Assembly (NCBI GenBank): GCA_950295325.1
Contig: OX485808.1
Span: 28,786,527 to 28,850,526, forward strand
Reading direction: 5' to 3'
Length of the DNA: 64,000 nucleotides
Source: Polytrichum commune
Lineage: Eukaryota; Streptophyta; Polytrichopsida; Polytrichales; Polytrichaceae
Below, piece after piece: positions 12,211 through 24,047 of this stretch (position 1 is the first letter of the stretch; every line of letters begins with the position of its first letter). The notes below the pieces were generated by a model that was not told where the DNA came from, made no database searches, and was given only the letters and a program-made list of their open reading frames with translations. The translations under genes and the position numbers were made by a program.

Positions 12211-12476
12211 TCTCTCTTTCTTTCTCTCTCTCTCCGAGTTTATATGCCTCGTAGCTTGGAATAGTAAGTGGCATTAAAAAGTGCCAAGAGCAGTAATCCA
12301 AACGTACAGGAGATCGAGATCACATGCAGCCAATGGTGCCATTCAAGAGAGGCCGAGGTGGCCACTGCATGAAATTCCCGGTTTCATGGGCCCAACACTT
12401 TCTAATACGGGGAAACCACTTAGGTTTACAGCAAATGAACGGCGAGACCACACCCCTACACTAAATACTCCTATTA

Positions 12477-12952
12477 GGGCCACTTCACACACAAGAATGC
12501 GAGCCCCTCACCATTACACTTCAAGCACTCTCATTGGTGGAAAAGGCGGGGCCGGTCCAACTTTGCTTCACACTACGCTTGAGGGACCAACGGCGTAGGT
12601 GAATGTAAGTAAGATGGATGTAATGTCTAAACGGATTCCTACATGGCATCCAATGGATCATGTTTCATGGTCACTTGGATTATTTTCAAAAACCACCTCT
12701 TGGAGGTAGGCCTAACACAAAACCACTGAGAGACTACGACACTTCGAATGCACACAACCGTTGATTTATTATATTTTATTATGTGTGAGGACCCGCATGA
12801 ATAGAAATTCATTGATAGACTTCACACTCCACTGGAGGATGCATGACCACAGGACATGAGTTTGGAGGTGTGTTGGGACGGCCTTTGGACACTTTCTTTT
12901 GGGCTCTAACAATTTCATGGTCACGGCTCTTGGCTCATGTGTGAAGTGGCCC
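12477..12952 (+). mobile_element. Tourist/PIF-Harbinger-like MITE M1, copy B
   Basis: Termini GGGCCACTTCACACACAAGA and the inverse TGTGAAGTGGCCC lie between TTA (left) and TAA (right). The interior is collinear with the other M1 copies, apart from a small deletion near the GGACCCGCATGAATAG block. Confidence 0.85.
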
Positions 12953-13168
12953 TAAGACAATTTAGTGTAGGGTGTAGTGAATCAACTTAGTTTTTGGTAA
13001 GAGGGCCACTAAAATATAAAGAATGCTTTGGAAGAATCATCAAAGTCTGTCGCTTGGAGAGAATAGGTAAAAAAAAACGAGTTGTAAGATTCCAAGGATT
13101 TGACCCTCGAAGGCGTTTTGAATCCTTCCTCTGTGTAGATTTTTTCAAACTAAGTGAGCGTCCCGTGC

Positions 13169-13194
13169 GAAACCCTAACGCGTGTTAGGGTTTC
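13169..13194. promoter_or_regulatory. Inverted telo-box palindrome
   Basis: GAAACCCTAACGCGTGTTAGGGTTTC is split here into its halves GAAACCCTAAC and GTTAGGGTTTC around a central GC/GT. It is an almost perfect palindrome made of two opposing telo-box-like motifs (AAACCCTAA). Telo-boxes are bound by TRB proteins in plants. No gene starts nearby, so function is unproven. Confidence 0.5.
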
Positions 13195-13415
13195 CAAACT
13201 CCCAGCGATCCACTAATAAAAACCCTCCACTAGGCAATATTGAAGAGGAATGGGCCAAGCGAGAAAATCTTGGATGGCATGTGGTACACATTACGTTAAT
13301 TTAATGAGTCGTGGGGACATGAGAAAAGGGGAGGAACCAAAAAAACACATCAATTTTGAGCATGTGGGCATCCCCTCGAAAGTGGACTCTAGGGGGACAT
13401 AGATTGGGCAAGGAG

Positions 13416-13433
13416 CCCTAAACCCTAAACCCC
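13416..13433 (+). repeat. Short interstitial telomere-type repeat
   Basis: CCCTAAACCCTAAACCCC is about 2.5 units of the plant telomere repeat (CCCTAAA). A similar two-unit tract occurs at about 32643-32655 (TTAGGGTTTAGGG). Confidence 0.6.
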
Positions 13434-13540
13434 AACTTCCCACAAAATATCGGCGATGGAAAATAGAAGTCCGAGGAGTCCCCACTCTCGGCCCCATCAC
13501 GCATAAGATAACCGAATTCCAATCACGGAACTCACACAAC

Positions 13541-15210
13541 TGGCCATGCACTGCCCTTAACTTATCAGAGCACATTCCACACCCGCCTTGTTGTGGGGGC
13601 TAATATTGTCTTCGCTCGATATCGTTCGGGTATCTAGAACGTGGATTTCACATTTTTCAAACACCATTTAGGGTATGGGTCTTTGACAAATTGTTGGCTT
13701 TCGATACCATTCGAGTCTATACACCATGCAAGAGCTTTCATACCCATGCAAAATCACCCTAGTTTGATGCCTTGATTATACCAAACTTTCTGTCCAGTTC
13801 CAGCCGTGAAATCGTTGGGGTTTATGTTTAGAAATGGATGGTGGCCCACCACTTTTCACACTATTCACAACTGGAGATGTGGATGTATGGTGTCAGAATT
13901 GGCTAGTGTGATCATGCCCTCGGTATGGTTTAGAATGGTATTGACTCAGAACTCTCACAACTGGCCATGCACTGCCCTTAACTTATCATAGCACATTCCA
14001 CACCCGCCTTGTTGTGGGGGCTAATATTGTCTTCGCTTGATATCGTTCGGGTATCTAGAACGTGGATTTCACATTTTTCAAACACCATTTAGGGTATGGG
14101 TCTTTGACAAATTGTTGGCTTTCGATACCATTCGAGTCTATACACCATGCAAGAGCTTTCGTACCCATGCAAAATCACCCTAGTATGATGCCCCGATCAC
14201 ACCAAACTTTCCGTCCAGTTCCAGCCGTGAAATCGCCGGGGATTATGTTTAGAAATGGATGGTGGCCCACCCCTTTTCACACCATTCACAACTGGAGATG
14301 TGGACGTATGGTGCCAGAATTGGCTAGTGTGATCAGGCGCTCGGTATGGTTTAGAATGGTATTGACCCGAAACTCTCACAACTAGCCATGCATTGCCCTG
14401 AACTTATCAGAGCATATTCCACACCCGCCTTGTTGTTGGGCTAATAGTGAATTTGTTTGATATCATTCGGGTATCTAGAACGTGAATTGCAAATTTTCGA
14501 TACCATCTAGGGTATGGGTCTTTGACAAATTGTTGGCTTTCGATATCATTCAAGTTTATACAACATGCAAGAGCTTTCGTACCCATGCAAAATCACCCTA
14601 GTATGATGTCATGATCACACCAAACTTTCCGTCCAGTTCTAGCCGTGAAATCGCCAAGGATTATGTTTAGAAATGGATGGTGGCCCACCACTTTTCACAA
14701 TATTCACAACTGGAGATGTGGACATATGGTGCCATAATTGGCTAGTGTGATCAGGCCCTCGGTATGGTTTAGAATGGTATTGACCCAAAACTCTCACAAC
14801 TGGCCATGCACTGCCCTTAACTTATCAGAGCATATTCCACACGTGCCTTGTTGTTGGGCTAATAGTGTCTTTGTTTGATATCATTCAGGTATCTAGAACA
14901 TGAATTTCAAATTTTCTGATACCATTTAGGGTATGGGTCTTTGACAAATTGTTGGCTTTCGATACCATTCGAGTCTATACACCATGCAAGAGCTTTCATA
15001 CCCATGCAAAATCACCCTAGTATGATGCCCCGATCACACCAAACTTTCCGTCCAGTTCCAGCCGTGAAATCGCCGGGGATTATGTTTAGAAATGGATGGT
15101 GGCCCACCACTTTTCACACTATTCACAACTTGAGATGTGGACGTATGGTGCCAGAATTGGCTAGTGTGATCATGTCCTTGGTGTGGTTTAGAATGATATC
15201 GACCCGAATA
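13541..15210 (+). repeat. Four-unit ~420 bp tandem repeat
   Basis: Unit starts, marked by TGGCCATGCACTGCCCTTAA or its variant, fall at 13541, 13962, 14383 and 14801, giving periods of 421, 421 and 418 bp. The fourth unit ends at about 15210. All units contain GGTATCTAGAACGTG, TTGACAAATTGTTGGCTTTC, GAGCTTTC and TTTAGAAATGGATGGTGGCC. The units differ by scattered substitutions, which implies an old local amplification. Open frames of 60-107 codons repeat from unit to unit only because the DNA does; none resembles a known protein. Confidence 0.9.
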
Positions 15211-16640
15211 ATAGGTGTTCATTTAAGATGAGTAACCAAACGAGGTTCACTTACCTTAGCAGAGAATTTGATCCTTAAACATGTAAGGGGGTTTTCTTTA
15301 TGACATGCAAACAAAACAAATTAAGAGTCCTCATCGAATCCTGAAACTTGATTTTGTTGGATTTGAAATAAATATGAGGGCATCGTCTTGTATCAAGAAG
15401 AATATAACATTACGTTGATGTTTAGGTGACTTTATCAATACACTAAGTATTTGTTTGCATCTAAAGGCAGGCACATCGGTTGTGTATGTGAATTTGGTAT
15501 TAAGTAACACTGAGGTATTCAACTTATTTGAAAGCTCGTTGGATACTCATTGGTTAACTTTTGAAAATGTAATGTTTTAGCATAAAACAAAAAAAGAAAT
15601 CATCATCCCACAACTATGTAAAAGTGGAAGGTTGTAGTTTAACCTTTATGTAACTTTCTAAGAAACCATAATTTGGTGTATGCATCAATCTTGAAGGCAA
15701 ATTCATTTCACATGATGGTGCTAGGAACGTCACAATAGGTATCATCATGTTTCTTATGAAGTTTTCTTGCCAATGTTGAAAATCCCATTCTAACATGAAA
15801 AGAAACTTGTTCACCAAAGATTTAGAAAGTTAAGAATGAACTAATGATTCCTTTTGTTGATTATTTAATATATTTAAGAACTATACATAATAGTTTTAAT
15901 TTGATAATTTACAATTTTATATGGACTTTTTCTTACTTCAAAGTGCATATATATTCCTAATATAATTTTCAGTTTTGGAAAATTATTTTATTGCATATAT
16001 ATTTATCAATATCTCATTTAAAATTTTTGATTGATAATTAAAAAATCATAGAAAATGTTGAATATTGTACCCAATGTGATCTTAACGTTATTGGTAACAT
16101 TTAGGTGTAAATAAGAATTAAGGTTCAAACTTAATATTTTTTTGTCATCCAATGATACAACAATGCCCTCCAAGTTTTTGTACACATTAAGGCCTATAGG
16201 GGTCTCACACGTGCTTAGGGATTGAACCATGCTCATATGACCCACTAACGCTACATCATTTATACGATGCTCGTTTAAGGATTCATGTTTTGAACAATCC
16301 AGCCACGTTAATGACAAACAAACATTGGTTTTGCCTTCATTGAATTAATGTGGAGTAATGTCCATATCTCATATGGCACCACCATAGTCATTAGGGTCCA
16401 TCACACCACATCACTCATTGCAGTCACACCCTCATTAATACATGAATCAAGCCAAGGCATAAGACACGTCACACCACTTGTGATTTTGTGATTTAAAAAT
16501 CTTATACATGCTCCAGTTTGATACACATGAGTTAGAACTTTGACGTGATCCACTCTATTTATTATGCACACCAATTTAAAGTTCACACAATTAAAACAAA
16601 TGGCGTAGCACCATGACATTTTTACTAGTGGTGGGTCCCA
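15211..16640. other. Gene-free AT-rich DNA
   Basis: Strongly AT-rich, especially 15850-16030. No exon-like or repeat-bounded segment was recognised. Confidence 0.35.
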
Positions 16641-18175
16641 ACCCAAATGTCGTTTCATAGTTGAAGGACAAGGATGTGATGAAAAACTAGATAAACATCA
16701 TTGATCAACGAGTTCTCTGGTGATGGATGTATGCTCACTAGCTTGGACCCATGCCATTCCGACATGTTGCACCTATGCATATGAATGGATATCCGAATGA
16801 ACCCAATCTCATGCACCCATGTACCTATGCAATCATATGCCCGTACCCGTGTGTACATACCATATGAATGTATACCCAAGCTTATGCTCATAAGTCCCCA
16901 TCACCCATTGCCATGCCCCCATATATGCACTTTAAGAAAAGAGAAATGAGAATTCTATTGTTTTTGTAATTGCATAATCATACTTTGTCCTATTGCCCAT
17001 GCCATGTTGCCACCTTAGCTCCATGTCCACCACCTCTCCCTAATTCCCACCATGCCCACCTTTTGCACTTGTAGTCCCCCACCTTTCCACATTTGGTTCC
17101 TTTTGCTTTTGTCACATGTTTGATTTGGGGAAAAGATTTTAACATGTGGTCCTTTTCCCTTAGAAAACTAGTTGGACACGTGTCCATCTTTCGTAGACTC
17201 CCACCACCATGAGCTATGTTGTATACATATTGGGATCAGGATAGAGTTGTCTAAGTCTATTGGTGACGGAATCGTATTTTATCTTTGTGTTCTTGACACG
17301 ACCATGCGGTTGAGTAATGGAACACACTTTCATGTGTCGGACAAGTTCGCCAAATTCACAAAATGACAAAAGCATGGATCCCTTCTCACGCGGAAATCCA
17401 CAATCTAACTTGTTACGAGGAATTGAAATCAACCACGATCGAGAAACAAGGAAGGAGGCGAAGTTGAGAGGATTGAGTTGACATCCTCGTTTTGTATCTT
17501 TGCCGTTCTCTACGATTGAGAAGTGCGATTGGAATCCTACATGGATAGAGTAGATAATATTTTCCCGGTTTATAGGAGCGATTTGCTTGACCACTTCCTT
17601 GAGGTAGGTGCAACGGAACTCGGGGAGAGCACAATTTGTTAAACCTCACAATCATACATTTAGCTTATTCAATTAATTGTGCATCCATAAACACATAGAC
17701 CTCCATTATTATCTCTTTTGGGGCGATGTTGAGACCTTGCAATGGGCGGCTTGAAACCCAAGGCCTTAACCCATATCTCATGGTAGCTTCAAGATTAGTC
17801 TCTTATGGTCAGGATAGAGCTCGAATGTGTGACCTTCTTTGATTTACGGTGCACCCAACCACCTCTGGTACGCCCAATCATAGTGGGGGTACCCAAATGA
17901 ACCGAATATTTTGAACCAACCATGTGGGAACCCGGGGACTTGCCTTGGGGGTGATACGTGCAAGCCAACTTGTATGTGTCCATTCAAGGTGTTCACCTTT
18001 GAAAGGAGGCAACAATCTTTGGGGGCCCTCTAATTCTTCTGATGCCCATTTCAAGATTACTTATGAACTTAGATCTTCTCAAAGATGCAACAATGCCATA
18101 ATTGTGAGTTGATAGACATACAAGTATTCCCCATTAGATGTTCATAAAGGTTTTTTAAAGTCCAACCTTACAATA
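16641..18175. other. Gene-free DNA, partly C-rich
   Basis: 16700-17200 has many CCCATG/CATGCA-like words and is C-rich on the plus strand. A 126-codon open frame on the minus strand (17594-17214) has no domain I recognise. No gene is called. Confidence 0.3.
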
Positions 18176-18539
18176 GGGTTATTTGTAAAATAAAGAAAAT
18201 GAAATCATGGGTTTAGTCCCAAACTACGAGTTAATGAGCATTAACACAAAGTCACCCAAGTTTTCTCGATGCTTAGTTCACCATACACAAATAATGGTGT
18301 AAGGCTATTCAAGACTGTCTTTCTAGCTTGTCCCACTAGTATGATGGGCCAAGCTAGCTTTGCATAGGCTGATTCATGATTTAGGACAACAAATCCCATG
18401 CGCGTATCCTACTTTAAATTCTAGAATTCTCTCAAAATTTGAGAGTTGAAACAAGGAGGTCCCAAAAGTTTCACCCATTTTCTCAAAGAATGATCAAACC
18501 CATAGTTTTGTCCCTCTTTGAGAGACTTTACAATAACTC
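18176..18539. mobile_element. MITE family M3, copy
   Basis: It begins TA-GGGTTATTTGTAAAATAAAG and ends CTTTACAATAACTC-TA. The interior is collinear with 2934-3355: CACCCAAGTTTTCTCGATGC, CAAGCTAGCTTTGCATAGGC, GTCCCAAAAGTTTCACCCA. Confidence 0.7.
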
Positions 18540-18853
18540 TAGTAAATTGTGACTTTTCAACTTCATCAATATGCAATCAAATTTGAGATCTTTCTATATA
18601 CACAAATACGACGGTGTTATTATGGTTGTCGTGTTTTCAGTTAGAGTCTAAGGTCACGAACATTGGCAATGTATAAAATATAATGTGGACTTTACAATGC
18701 GCAAAAGTAATCCTCCAATGAATGGGAAGTCCAAAAGTAGTAGCCACACAAACACCACCATCTAACAAGAAATGACCAAAACAACAAGATGCCGTGCCAT
18801 ACTGGTCATGTCATGTTAGATGGTCGTGTCATTTAGATTCCATATTCACACTA

Positions 18854-19432
18854 CACCGTTCATGGTATTTAGTGTCCACTATACTATTCAGAGCTACACA
18901 ATGTTGTAATCATTTAACAAGAATGCAATATCTTTGAAGCAAAGTCTCGTATGTTCCATAATGTCCGAACAACCTATTCAACTTTCACTAGTAAAAATTA
19001 GACTCACAAATAAGAAGTTATAGCATCGCGCACTTCCAAACAAAACGCGACACTAAGGGCCAGTTTACACTACGGTGGAGAAGGCCTCCGGTCGGTCAAG
19101 AATGCTTGGCCAAGACATGGTTATATGAGGCAAATGGTGGATGTGCCGGAGAAGAATTAAAGGCAATAAAAATATTTTTATTGAGTTGGGCTTCTCCGGC
19201 CTCTTGAGGCCGGACAAGAAACTCTTCCTCCGGAGAAGCCCAACTCCAAAAAGTGCCGCCATGTAGGCGGCCATGTCATTTTATCATCCATGAGAAAAGT
19301 TCACCACCATTGTTTTCTTCACCTAGTGTAAACACCCACCGGTCAAGAGTTGCATTTTCGACCAATCACAATTGAGAAACGCCCTTTTTTCTCCACCGTA
19401 GTGTAAACCGGCCCTAAATACCATAAACGATG
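18854..19432. mobile_element. T-family MITE (218 bp class) interrupted by a Harbinger-like MITE
   Basis: TA-CACCGTTCATGGTATTTAGTG on the left pairs with ...CACTAAATACCATAAACGATG-TA on the right, once the insert at 19057-19414 and one TAA are removed. The remaining length is 218 bp, matching the uninterrupted T elements at 22035, 37832 and 61333. The inverted terminus is about 60 bp and ends with a CACAATGTTGTAA/TTATAGCATCG block. Target duplication is TA. Confidence 0.85.
19057..19414. mobile_element. Harbinger-like MITE nested in a T element
   Basis: Termini GGGCCAGTTTACACTACGGT and the inverse ACCGTAGTGTAAACCGGCCC are flanked by a perfect TAA duplication (19054-19056 and 19415-19417). It shares only GGGCCA...TTCACAC-like ends with M1, so it is a separate family. 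Inside is a perfect 17 bp inverted repeat (19183-19199 and 19230-19246, core GGGCTTCTCCGG) enclosing a smaller GGCCTCTTGAGGCC palindrome. It is non-coding. Confidence 0.9.
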
Positions 19433-19984
19433 TAGCAAGAAGGCCACGCCATCACCGTTATAGCGGCTTCAATATTGCTTGGCTTATCAACAACAACAAC
19501 AACAATGACGACACCGGCATCAACCTTGGAATCCTTGTGGATTGGACAACGATTAGATATTCCAAAGAACCTAATCACCGAACTTCACCAAGACGCACTT
19601 AATTAGATTTTGAGATCCGTTTATAGACACGATTAGTAGGGCGTTTTTATAATTGATTGTCATGTTTTTGGGTAGGGTCGGAGAAGAGACACACTATGCT
19701 ACCCGGTTTGCGACCGGGTTTGGGAGTCCGAGGCTTTGTGCTATATATGCAATAACGGGACATGCATGCGGTTTGGATGATCATGTGGTAAGTCATCCAA
19801 ACATGAGACATCAAATGGCCAATAAAAACAAGTGCCCACAACACCCCGTCGGCCCAACAAAAACTATTAGCCTGCTTCGGGTGAGCTATACATAGAACAC
19901 GGTTTCGTCTCCTAGCCGCTGCAACAGTACCCCGACACCACTATATTTTATTCAGGTTTTGGTTCAGACAGATCCACAAAACAT

Positions 19985-22008
19985 TATTAAGCAGTGTGCG
20001 TTTTGGTTCATGTGGGCCCTGAGAATATAAGCATGGGATGTCCCGACCTAGTGCAGATTCCGACTCAATCTAAGTCTCATCCTTGCACTAGGTTATATTA
20101 GGGCATCTCATGGGTATATATATTCCAAGGTTAGGGCGCACACGAACGAGTGCACGCTGCTTAATACGTGGACGTCGGTTTAGATCCGAAGGCTAATGTT
20201 GTGTCAGGGTGAAGGGCTAATGAATTTGACATATCGGGTATGTGATATGTTAAGTTAAGTTAATGTATTTTTATTCTTCTCCGGATGAAATATTGTTGAC
20301 ATGAACCAAATCACGTGGTTCATGTGGGCCCTTAGAATATAACCATGGGATGTCCTGACCTAGTGTAGATTCCGACTCAATCTAAGTCTCATCCTTGCAT
20401 TAGGTTAGGGCATCTCATGGGTATATATTCCAAGGTTAGGTCACACATGAACGAATGCACGTTGCTTAATAAGCGGACATCGGTTTAGATCCGAAGACTA
20501 ATGTTGTGTCAAGATGAAGGGCTAATTAGTTGGACAAAACTGCTACATGATATGTTAAGTTAAGTTAATGTATTTATATTCTTCTCCGGATGAAATATTG
20601 TTGCCATGAACCAAATCATGTGGGCCCTGAGAGTATAACCATGAGATGTCCTGACCTAGTGTAGATTCTGACTCAATCTAAGTCTCGTCCTTGCATTAGG
20701 TTGGGGCATCTCATGGGTATATATATTCCAAGGTTAGGGCGCACATGAACGAATGCACACTGCTTAATAAGCGGACATCGGTTTAGATCCAAAGACTAAT
20801 GTTGTGTCAGGGTGAAGGGCTAATGAATTTGACAAAACCGGTACGTGATATGTTAAGTTAAGTTAATGTATTTTTATTTTTTTTCAGATGAAATATTGTT
20901 GCCATGAACCAAATCATGTGGTTCATGTGGGCCCTGAGAATATAACCATGGGATGTCCTGACCTAGTGTAGATTCCGACTCAATCTTAAGTCTCGTCCTT
21001 GCATTAGGTTGGGGCATCTCATGGGTATATATTCCAAGGTTAGGGCGCACACGAACAAATGCACACTGCTTAATAAGCGGACATCGGTTTAGATCCGAAG
21101 ACTAATGTTGTGTCAGGGTGAAGGGCTAATGAGTTGGACAAAACTGCTATGTGATATGTTAAGTTAAGTTAATGTATTTTTATTCTTCTCCGGATGAAAT
21201 TTTGTTGTCATGAACCAAATTGATGAATGAGGAGGATCAATGCAACAATACACAAACTCCACTATATTTTTATTCATGTTTTGGTTCAAATAGGTCCATA
21301 ACATTATTAAGCAGTGTGGGTTTTTGTTCATGTGGGCCTGGAAAAATATATAACAATGGAATGTCCCAACCTAGTGCAAACTTTGACTTAATCTAAGTCT
21401 CATCCTTGCATTGGGTTGGGGCATCTCATGGGTATATTCCTAGGGTGCACATGAACAAATGCACACTGCTTAATAAGTGTACATCGATTTAGATCCGAAG
21501 ACTAATGTTGTGTCAAGGCGAAGGTGAATTAATTTGACAAAACTAGTATGTGATACGTAAGTTAGGTTAATGTATTTTTCTTCTTCTCTAGATGAAATCT
21601 TGTTGCCATGAACCAAATCAATGAACGAGGAGGACCGATGCAACAATACACATACTTCACTATCTTTTTACTCAAGTTTTGGTTCAAATAGATCCATAAC
21701 CTTATTAAGCAATGTGCATTTTGATTCATGTGGGCCTTGCGAATATAACCATGGGATGTCCTAACCTAGTGCAAATTTTGACTTAATCTAAGTCTCTTTG
21801 CGCTAGGTTGGGACATCTCATGGTTATATTCCTAGGGCGCATATGAATTAATGCACAATGCTTAATAAGTGGACATCGATTTAGATACTAAGGCTAATGT
21901 TATGTCAGGGTGAAGGCTAATGAATTTGACAAAACCGGTACATAATATGTAAGGTAAGTTAATATGTTTTCCCTTCTCTAGATGAAATGTTGTTGCCATG
22001 AACAAAAG
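19985..22008 (+). repeat. Six-unit ~300/400 bp tandem repeat
   Basis: The marker TGTGGGCC occurs at about 20011, 20323, 20619, 20926, 21331 and 21729. The first four units are about 296-312 bp. The last two are about 400 bp because they keep an extra segment (GCAACAATACAC...CATAACATTATTAAGCAG). Shared blocks include GACCTAGTG, TCTCATGGGTATAT and TTAATAAGCGGACATCGGTT. A remnant resumes at about 22520-22590 beyond a composite MITE. No open frame is conserved across units. Confidence 0.9.
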
Positions 22009-22448
22009 CAATGAACGAGGAGAACCGACCACTACATGGTTTTGTCTCATTAGTGTGGGTTACCATTCAGACTTACGTGTTGCTATAACATTTACCCGAC
22101 ATTATTGTTTCTTACCAACTAAGTTATATCATATTCTTCAGTATGCATACTAACTCCTTGTGTTATTTTGGTAAAACCAATGCTCCCTCAGTAAAAAATG
22201 TTATAGCAATGCGTAACTCCAAATGGTAACCCACACTAATTAGACAAAACAATGTAGTTACATATGACTTGGTTGAGTTTGAGAAATAACCAAATCAAAT
22301 TTAAGACTTTAGGAAAAGTACCAAGCGTGTTTAGAGGAATTTATAAATTATACCTTAGATAATGAATAGATCATGACACATGTCAACAGTTGGACTTGGA
22401 AACACTAGGATCTCAATTGATTATGCCTCAAAACCTCCTTGGACACGG
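22009..22448 (-). mobile_element. Composite MITE: hAT-like H1 carrying a T element
   Basis: The flanks (CAATGAACGAGGAGAACCGA on the left, then GTTACATATGACTTGGTTGA ... GATTATGCC ... CCTCCTTGG on the right) match the uninterrupted H1 at 59676-59901 read in reverse. The T element 22035-22254 sits at the TA located 24 bp from the H1 end. The right H1 terminus is decayed. The composite lies at the end of the 20-22 kb tandem array. Confidence 0.75.
22035..22254. mobile_element. T-family MITE, 220 bp class
   Basis: A long inverted terminal repeat (CATGGTTTTGTCTCATTAGTG ... GTTGCTATAACATTT against AAATGTTATAGCAATGCG ... GACAAAACAATG, about 60 bp) is flanked by TA at 22033-22034 and 22255-22256. The ends are related to those of 18854, 37832 and 61333, with an ACTAAT/AGTGTGGGTTACC variant. 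Confidence 0.9.
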
Positions 22449-22599
22449 AATTGAGTGAGAAAAACCCATGCCCACGGATGAGACCTATGAGAGTTGGTCC
22501 CACTCAGTAAGGTATGTGGTTGTTCATAACATTATTAAGTAGTGTGCATTTGTTCATGTGGCCCCTGAGAATATAACCATGGATGTTGCAGCTAATACG

Positions 22600-22960
22600 A
22601 ATTTAGACTATGTTATTCGGTTATTTTTTTCATGTTCTCCAACTTTTGTTGATTAGATAACACAATGGACCTTGTGTTGCATTTGTAAATATATGGTGAA
22701 GCATCTGTAAAATGTTGGATCGGAAATCATACCTCCCCTAATTTGGTTATGGTTATTGGAAGTTCATGTTTGTTGATTCCTTAAATTGAATACATCAGTC
22801 CTTTCAGTGTTATTCATTATTGAGTGCATAGTAGTCAATAAAATTTGAAGACATAGTCCAATTTATTTTATGCAAGTGTCTTTATGGTGTTTGTTCGTTG
22901 ATCCTCACCGAACCACATGCCAATCAAATCTAGGTGCTTGGTTCAAAAAATAAAAATGTA
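22600..22960 (-). repeat. Dispersed repeat R1, minus-strand copy
   Basis: It contains TTCATGTTCTCCAACTT, GTGAAGCATCTG, GGTTATGGTTATTGGAAGTT and AAATCTAGGTGCTTGGTTCA. The same order is seen at 32680-32985, and the inverse at 35510-35880. Confidence 0.55.
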
Positions 22961-23074
22961 TAACACTCACACTCTTGAAATGGTCAATAAGGGTGGGTTA
23001 ACAATAAACCCGTACCCATCCAAGAAATTTGGGTTCCAAACACCCTTTCATAGACTTCAATTTTGGACTCAATA

Positions 23075-23446
23075 GAGTTATTTGTAAAGTCCTTGAATTG
23101 AACTCCAAGTAAGTTGGCTAAAAGATGAGTTTGAGAGTGCAATTTGCAAATTCATCCAACTTTTCTTAACGTTTAAATTTACGTGCTAAAAGAGTGGTGT
23201 TATGTTTTCTTTTCTTTTCTTTTTATTGGGTCAAGCTAGTCTTGCATAGGTTGATCCAAACTTCAGGGGGATGGGTCCCATGGACAAGTCCTATTGTAGA
23301 TCTTAAAATGCTCTCCAAATTGAGACTAAAAGAGAAGGTCCAAGGAGTTCCACCCAACTTTCAAAATCAGGCTTCAACACATGATGAGCAAACGTGCTCT
23401 TCATTGGGGGGACCAAACTCCTTCGAGTCCTTTACAAATAGTTCTC
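23075..23446. mobile_element. MITE family M3, copy
   Basis: It begins TA-GAGTTATTTGTAAAGTCC and ends near CCTTTACAAATAGTTCTC. The interior is collinear with the copies at 2934 and 18176 (GGTCAAGCTAGTCTTGCATAGG, TTCCACCCAACTTTCAAAAT). Confidence 0.6.
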
Positions 23447-24047
23447 GAACGTCGGACCCAAGCTTAAAGTTTGGTATCTCAAATTGAGTGGAGTATGTTC
23501 TTAAGTCAAGATTGTCAAGGATAATCCATCTCTACATCCAATAGTTGACATACCTAAACGTTATTCCATCAACACGTAGAGAAAGAGTATCCTACATGGG
23601 TGTCACATCATTTGGTCAAAATCCTTTGCTCTCGGTAGTTCATGAATGTCAAGCTCTTGTGTTATGAATCCCAAGCCAATGAGATTTCAAGTATTCCTTG
23701 ATTTGTCATGAACTCCCCTCGGTTTCACCAGCATTTTCATATCTTACTTTAAGCACAATCAATTTAAATTTACTTTAAGTATGGAGGGCTTGAAGATTGG
23801 CGAAGGTTTCAATAGTTTATAGTTTGAGTTTTGGATGAAAGTTTGTCAAATTTGAGTATCAAAGTTCTAAAGAGTGCAAGTTAATAGAGCTTTTAACTAA
23901 ATCTTAAACAAACACTTATATTTGATTGTTGTGGGGTGAGGTGCGAAACCAAAAAGAGATAGGTTTCTTGACACCCACCAAAGGGGTCAAAGTAAAAATT
24001 GACACCCTATAGGTTGGTTGCTTATTCATCCTAACTTAAATGCACTA
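23447..24047. other. Gene-free DNA
   Basis: No element boundary or exon-like sequence was seen. Confidence 0.3.

Noticed and set aside
12281-12598. Short open frames recurring in M1 MITE copies (also at 788, 24737, 26342, 34688, 54325)
   Set aside because: They recur because the MITE recurs; frames shift between copies and no conserved protein emerges.
13806-15231. Recurrent 60-107 codon frames in the 420 bp array
   Set aside because: They repeat with the DNA on both strands and are broken differently in each unit. No evidence of protein selection.
17214-17594. 126-codon minus-strand open frame
   Set aside because: No domain recognised; the overlapping frame on the same strand is equally open. 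Left uncalled.
19985-22008. CRISPR-like array
   Set aside because: Units are ~300-400 bp, contiguous and without unique spacers; this is a eukaryotic tandem repeat.
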